Shown: positions 5,428 through 8,848 of the stretch, piece after piece | Position numbering within the stretch: position 1 is the first letter of the stretch | Layout: each line of letters starts with the position of its first letter | Origin: an uncultured Lachnospiraceae bacterium | GTDB taxonomy: Bacteria; Bacillota; Clostridia; Lachnospirales; Lachnospiraceae | Assembly: GCA_947175845.1 (NCBI GenBank) | Contig: CAMWOK010000102.1 | Location: forward strand, 1-8,848 | Length of the DNA stretch: 8,848 bases | Reading direction: 5' to 3' | Translations under genes and position numbers: made by a program | Notes under the pieces: generated by a model | What the model was told of the DNA's origin: nothing | Seen by the model: only the letters and a program-made list of their open reading frames with translations | The model's database searches: none

Positions 5428-6021
5428 TTAAAGTACCGAACGATTCTCCCGCATCACCCGGCAGGGATTCCCGTATGCTATGGTGTTATCCGGCACATCC
5501 TTGGTAACTACGCTTCCCGCTCCGATTACGACATTGTCCCCTATTGTGACGCCCGGAAGGATGATGACTCCGCCGCCAATCCACACATGGCTGCCAATGG
5601 TGACAGGCGCTGTCTGCGTCTTGCAGAATGCAAACGAACCGTCCCCTTTGGGCGCGCCAAAACGCTCCCGCGCATTGGTCGGATGAAAGGCAGTATAGAT
5701 CTGTACATTGGGGGCAATGAGCGCATTGTCCCCTATTCGGATAACATTGTCATCCAAAAAAGTACAGTTCATGTTGACCTCACAGTTGTCTCCAAAATAA
5801 ATATTGTTGCCGTAATCGACAAAAAACGGCGCAGTTATCCAGAGGTTTTTGCCCTTTGCTCCCAACAGCGCATCCAGAATCTTCTCTTTCTGTTCCGTGT
5901 CTTCGGAGTCAGTGCTGTTGTAGGCTCTCACCAAATCCTTTGCCTTGTGCCACTGCCGCAACAATTCCGGGTCCCCACAGTCATAAAGCTGCCCCGCCAG
6001 CATTTTTTCCCGCTCTGTCAT
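5428..6021 (-). CDS. Maltose/galactoside-type O-acetyltransferase (hexapeptide repeat)
   Basis: The 197-residue protein should move an acetyl group from acetyl-CoA to a sugar hydroxyl, as in the LacA/Maa family; such enzymes are cytoplasmic trimers. The N terminus MTEREKMLAGQLYD is the classical Maa start. Left-handed beta-helix hexapeptides occupy roughly residues 62-113 and 139-180 (for example VTIGSHVWIGGGVIILPGV at 140-158). The catalytic histidine is His113 in YTAFHPTNA, where relatives have YTATHP. After it lies an insertion of about seven residues (RFGAPKGDGSFAF, 120-132) compared with the usual loop. I chose ATG 6021 because it gives the family N terminus and has GAGAGG 8 nt upstream; a GTG at 6042 would add seven unlikely residues. 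The gene sits between a GNAT gene (89-nt gap) and the 288-residue orphan. The true acceptor is unknown, since family names often overstate it. Confidence 0.92.
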   Translation of the reverse strand: MTEREKMLAGQLYDCGDPELLRQWHKAKDLVRAYNSTDSEDTEQKEKILDALLGAKGKNLWITAPFFVDYGNNIYFGDNCEVNMNCTFLDDNVIRIGDNALIAPNVQIYTAFHPTNARERFGAPKGDGSFAFCKTQTAPVTIGSHVWIGGGVIILPGVTIGDNVVIGAGSVVTKDVPDNTIAYGNPCRVMRENRSVL

Positions 6022-6110
6022 CGTGTTTTCCTCTCCGCACACTGTTTTGTCTCAACCTGCCGTTTCATCCAACAGGCACTTTTGCCTCCCGCAACTCTCC
6101 AACTCGAAAG

Positions 6111-6662
6111 TCACCGCTCTGACCGCAGCAGCGCATAATAACATGCGTCACATATTCCCTGATTATTCCGGTCAGAGCTGCGCAGTGTCCCTTCATAGTG
6201 CATACCGCACTTTTTCATGACATTTCCCGAATTGAGATTTCTCGGATCGTGTCTTGCCTCAATCCGGTTTGCGGCGACCACATCAAAGAAAAAGTCCATC
6301 ACTGCCTTTAGCGCTTCCGGCGTGATTCCCTGATGCCACCAGCTTCTGCCAATACAGTAGCCGATATGTACCATGGAAATCTCATCTTTCACAATTACCG
6401 CGGAAATACTGCCAATCGGTTCACCCCCGTTGTCCTTGGGCACAATCGCCCACTGATAATACCGCTCGTCAGCATAGGAGTTCACCCATTCATCAATCAG
6501 ACGCTGGCTTACTTCCTGGCTCGGGTGTGTCGGCCATGTCAGATATTTGGTGACTTCGGCGTCCGACGCCCAGTTCTGATACATTGCAGCGGCGTCCTGC
6601 GCCTCAAACCTTCTCAAAATCAGTCTGTCCGTCTCCAGCCGCTGCGTTCCGCAATGTTTCAT
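6111..6662 (-). CDS. GNAT-family N-acetyltransferase (RimJ/RimL-like)
   Basis: This 183-residue protein fits the Acetyltransf_3 branch of the GNAT fold, which acetylates amino groups of protein N termini, amino acids or small molecules with acetyl-CoA. It begins with the typical TDRLILRRFEAQDAAAMYQNW (residues 11-31). The central strand is MVHIGYCIGRSWWHQGI (97-113); HQGITPEA takes the place of the Q/RxxGxG/A pyrophosphate loop. Further on are RIEARHDPRNLNSGNVMKKC (133-152) and GMHYEGTLR (153-161), the usual Asn-containing helix and bend. The substrate cannot be read from the sequence. The ATG at 6662 lies 3 nt after the stop codon of the preceding 121-residue gene, with AGGGGG about 10 nt upstream, so translation is probably coupled. 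Confidence 0.92.
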   Translation of the reverse strand: MKHCGTQRLETDRLILRRFEAQDAAAMYQNWASDAEVTKYLTWPTHPSQEVSQRLIDEWVNSYADERYYQWAIVPKDNGGEPIGSISAVIVKDEISMVHIGYCIGRSWWHQGITPEALKAVMDFFFDVVAANRIEARHDPRNLNSGNVMKKCGMHYEGTLRSSDRNNQGICDACYYALLRSER

Positions 6663-6665
6663 AAT

Positions 6666-7031
6666 TCATTTTCCCCCTGTTTTCTTAAAAAATATTGACT
6701 CTGTGTTCTCTTTTAACTGCTGCAAAATCGTCTCGTACAGCTGCGCCCAGTCCGGCAGGTCGCTGTTCCTGAACTCGGCGATAACCTGCTGTATCTGTTT
6801 TAGCAACGCTTCTCTTTCGATTGTGATGCAGTAGTTGTCACACGCATAAAAATCATTTTCCAGCCACTCGTAAAGCGCGTAAGCCTGCCCGTCTGCATTG
6901 ATCCCCCACTGATAGACTTCCACTGGACCGAAACATGCTTTTGAGATGAGAACAATCGTTCCGTCCTTATCTGGAATCAGATCCGGTTCGCGGTACAGCC
7001 ATTGTTTCACATACACTGTGCTGTTCTTCAT
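6666..7031 (-). CDS. 121-residue protein of unknown function, overlapping the ABC transporter gene
   Basis: I do not recognise a family. The protein is acidic and aromatic-rich in its first half (KQWLYREPDL at 9-18, YQWGINADGQAYALYEWLEN at 40-59). It then has a helical part (residues 73-112) and a basic end (KKTGGK). Three cysteines, no signal peptide and no membrane segment are seen. The frame stays open up to 7184, but I chose ATG 7031 because AGGAG sits 7 nt before it, while the upstream codons only mirror the ABC gene. With this start the gene overlaps the last 65 bases of the ABC transporter gene in another frame. Its stop is 3 nt before the GNAT start, so it is cotranscribed with its neighbours. 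The compact aromatic/acidic make-up resembles small immunity-like or adaptor proteins only in a loose sense; function unknown. Confidence 0.75.
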   Translation of the reverse strand: MKNSTVYVKQWLYREPDLIPDKDGTIVLISKACFGPVEVYQWGINADGQAYALYEWLENDFYACDNYCITIEREALLKQIQQVIAEFRNSDLPDWAQLYETILQQLKENTESIFFKKTGGK

Positions 7032-8736
7032 GTGCCTGCTCCTGCTCCTTTCTGTACAATTCCCCAAAATAATGATTATTTTGCAACAACTCTGCAAAAG
7101 TTCCATCGCCGACAATCTTTCCATCCCGAAATACATAGATCCTGTCAAAATCGCAGACGGTGGACAGGCGGTGGGCAATCGCAATCACAGTGGCATTGTG
7201 CACCTGCGCCATAACATTTTTCATGACATCGCGCTCCGTCACATTGTCGAGCGCGGATGTCGCCTCGTCGAGAACCACTATCTCAGCGCGGTCAAACCAC
7301 AGTCTCGCCAGTGCCAACCGCTGCTTTTCGCCGCCGGACAGGCAGGCTCCCCTCTCGCCGATTCTTGTGTCAAGCCCGTCCTCGAGGGTTTCCAGCAGGG
7401 GCAGCAGCAAGGTGCCCTCAAGACTTTTGTAAAGCTCAGCGTCCGCAGCCTCTCTGTCAAAGACCAGATTTTCCCTGATTGTGCCGTCAAACACAGGCGT
7501 GTCCTGCGACAGATAGGACACCTTTTCATACAGCGATTCCAGGGAGAACGATTTTAGCGGCCTGTCGTCAAACAGAATTTCACCCGACTCATACTTGAGA
7601 AGCCCGATTATTATTTTTGCGAGCGTCGATTTTCCGGATCCCGACTCGCCGACAAACGCCACCTTTTCTCCCTTTCGAATTGTCAGGTTCAGTTGATCGA
7701 GCACTTTTTTGTGTTCACCGGAATCGCTCTTGTATGTAAATGTTAAATTTTTCACACAAATCCCGCCTGCGAGGGTATCAAACGCAGCGCCTTCTTGAAG
7801 CTGCGCATCCTCCTTCAAATCCAGCAGCCCTGAAAAGCGCTGCCACGCTGTCCTGTTGAGTTTGTACTGAATATAAATGACGTTAAATATGGCGATGGGC
7901 GTGTAGGCGTTGTCAATCAATGTGATTAGCGCGACCACCGCACCGACGGACAGATGGCTGTTCTTCCACGCATAAGTCAGTATCCCGATATCCAGGCAGG
8001 CGACCAGAAGCGCAAATATGGTGAAAAAGGCTTCGTGTATCATGGTCATCTTTACTTTTGATGCCACGATGATCCGCTTGGCTCTCACCGCCTTTTTTAC
8101 CTCGTTGGGAAACTGGTGGCGCAGGCGAAACACGGGCATTTCCATGAACCCGCGGACGAGAAAGTGATTGAGCTGTTCCTCGTTGGTCAGTATCTTTTCC
8201 TTTATCTGGTACAGTCCTCTGAGCAGCAGATTGGTCACGATAAAGACAACGACATATCCCGCCAGCAGAAAACACGTGATATTTTTATCTATTTTCCAGA
8301 TAAAATACAGGCTGAACAGGATTGTCGGAAGCAGATTTCTGACCACGCAGAACCAGAAGTCATAGAGCACTCCCTTTCCCGCATTGGCGCCGCTCTCTAT
8401 CTGCTGTACCAGTTTTCCGGTTCCCAGCTTCTGATACGCAGCATAATCCATTCTGCCTATCTTCTGCAATGCCAGCACTTTGAAATCCAGATAAATCTCA
8501 TTTCCCAGCTTCGCCGCCGGGTACTCATCCACATAGTTCATCCCAAAATGCACTATCAGGACAGCACCGTACAGCAGGATTCCATAAACAGTGATTGTCC
8601 GGTCAGTCAGCCCGTCCACAATCTTCTGAAAATAATCGGCCTTGTAGTTTGCCATAAACGCATTGAATAATCCGATGCACAGATATCCAATGACCCATAC
8701 TCTGTTTTTTCTTACAATTTCTTTCATGTAGCGCAT
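6967..8736 (-). CDS. ABC exporter half-transporter (fused membrane and ATPase domains)
   Basis: The 589-residue protein has the order of a type IV ABC exporter subunit: an N-terminal six-helix membrane domain and a C-terminal ATPase. Hydrophobic segments lie near residues 13-30, 49-66, 133-147, 154-173, 234-256 and 263-288. The ATPase carries Walker A GESGSGKST (363-371), Q-loop Gln411, signature LSGGEKQR (466-473), Walker B IVVLDEATSALD (486-497) and the switch His522. All catalytic residues are present, so it should be active as a homodimer or with a partner outside the window. Substrates of this family include lipids, drugs and peptides; none is indicated. ATG 8736 follows GAGGAG with 7-nt spacing. 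The last roughly 20 residues (after QEQAHEEQ) look non-conserved and lie in the overlap with the next gene, so the stop codon may have drifted downstream. Confidence 0.95.
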   Translation of the reverse strand: MRYMKEIVRKNRVWVIGYLCIGLFNAFMANYKADYFQKIVDGLTDRTITVYGILLYGAVLIVHFGMNYVDEYPAAKLGNEIYLDFKVLALQKIGRMDYAAYQKLGTGKLVQQIESGANAGKGVLYDFWFCVVRNLLPTILFSLYFIWKIDKNITCFLLAGYVVVFIVTNLLLRGLYQIKEKILTNEEQLNHFLVRGFMEMPVFRLRHQFPNEVKKAVRAKRIIVASKVKMTMIHEAFFTIFALLVACLDIGILTYAWKNSHLSVGAVVALITLIDNAYTPIAIFNVIYIQYKLNRTAWQRFSGLLDLKEDAQLQEGAAFDTLAGGICVKNLTFTYKSDSGEHKKVLDQLNLTIRKGEKVAFVGESGSGKSTLAKIIIGLLKYESGEILFDDRPLKSFSLESLYEKVSYLSQDTPVFDGTIRENLVFDREAADAELYKSLEGTLLLPLLETLEDGLDTRIGERGACLSGGEKQRLALARLWFDRAEIVVLDEATSALDNVTERDVMKNVMAQVHNATVIAIAHRLSTVCDFDRIYVFRDGKIVGDGTFAELLQNNHYFGELYRKEQEQAHEEQHSVCETMAVPRTGSDSR

Positions 8737-8848
8737 ACCTGTACTCCTCTGCTGTTTTCAATATCCCTTATCCGGGCTTAGGAAGATACCGCCTCCCCAA
8801 TTTTTGTTCTGAACGTCCTGCTAAAACAGTTGCGGCAGTCTCCATCCG
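8737..8848 (-). other. Upstream edge region, possible 3' end of another minus-strand gene
   Basis: Two minus-strand frames are open from the right edge: one stops at 8778-8780 (reading DGDCRNCFSRTF and onward), the other at 8768-8770. Either could be the tail of a preceding gene, for example a partner half-transporter, but 22-26 residues are too few to decide. No terminator or convincing promoter is visible between here and the ABC transporter start at 8736, which is compatible with an operon that begins outside the window. Confidence 0.25.

Noticed and set aside
5293..6138. Plus-strand 281-codon open frame
   Set aside because: It lies opposite the O-acetyltransferase and the start of the 288-residue gene, both with better start signals; composition is that of a shadow frame.
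7032..7184. N-terminal extension of the 121-residue protein up to 7184
   Set aside because: The extra 51 codons lie entirely within the ABC transporter gene and lack a ribosome binding site, while ATG 7031 has AGGAG at 7 nt.
8116..8670. Plus-strand 184-codon open frame
   Set aside because: It is antisense to the membrane domain of the ABC transporter, with no recognisable features.
1..8848. CRISPR array, insertion sequence, prophage or integron parts
   Set aside because: I found no regularly spaced repeats, transposase or integrase motifs, and no direct repeat of the tRNA 3' end that would mark an inserted element.

Overview
The window looks like chromosomal DNA from a Clostridia-type Bacillota, most likely a Lachnospiraceae gut anaerobe. 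This is inference from moderate GC, strong AGGAGG-type ribosome binding sites, TTGnCA/TATnAT promoters, U-tailed terminators, a tRNA-Leu without encoded CCA, and the split purine enzymes (PurO-type IMP cyclohydrolase plus a stand-alone AICAR transformylase). No database search was possible.

Left part (1-1822). The 5' end of a minus-strand gene with an anti-sigma-type zinc-finger domain runs off the left edge. Next comes a 68-residue orphan protein, also minus strand, ending at a very strong 19-bp terminator. A roughly 300-base divergent region follows, with two palindromes, an extended -10 promoter and a foldable leader. It precedes a plus-strand short-chain dehydrogenase/reductase gene with its own terminator.

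Middle (1855-4481). A monocistronic tRNA-Leu(CAA) has a good promoter and a terminator. On the minus strand lies a two-gene purine operon: promoter, ZTP riboswitch with intrinsic terminator, PurO-type IMP cyclohydrolase, stand-alone AICAR transformylase, terminator. The two enzymes together perform what bifunctional PurH does (AICAR to FAICAR to IMP). The riboswitch senses ZMP/ZTP, which is AICAR, the substrate of the second enzyme. In the sequence the aptamer pseudoknot and the terminator hairpin compete for the same bases, so this is readable as a ligand-on switch.

Right part (4519-8848). Five minus-strand genes run in one direction with short gaps or overlaps: an ABC exporter half-transporter, a 121-residue orphan overlapping its 3' end by 65 nt, a RimJ/RimL-like GNAT acetyltransferase, a maltose/galactoside-type O-acetyltransferase, and a 288-residue orphan with a charged central helix. 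No terminator is visible between them, so they may be one transcription unit. What they do together is not known to me; nothing in the set identifies a defined pathway.

The best-supported non-coding discovery is the ZTP riboswitch with its promoter and terminator. The most open questions are the two orphan proteins of the five-gene set, the 68-residue protein, and the folded leader of the dehydrogenase gene.
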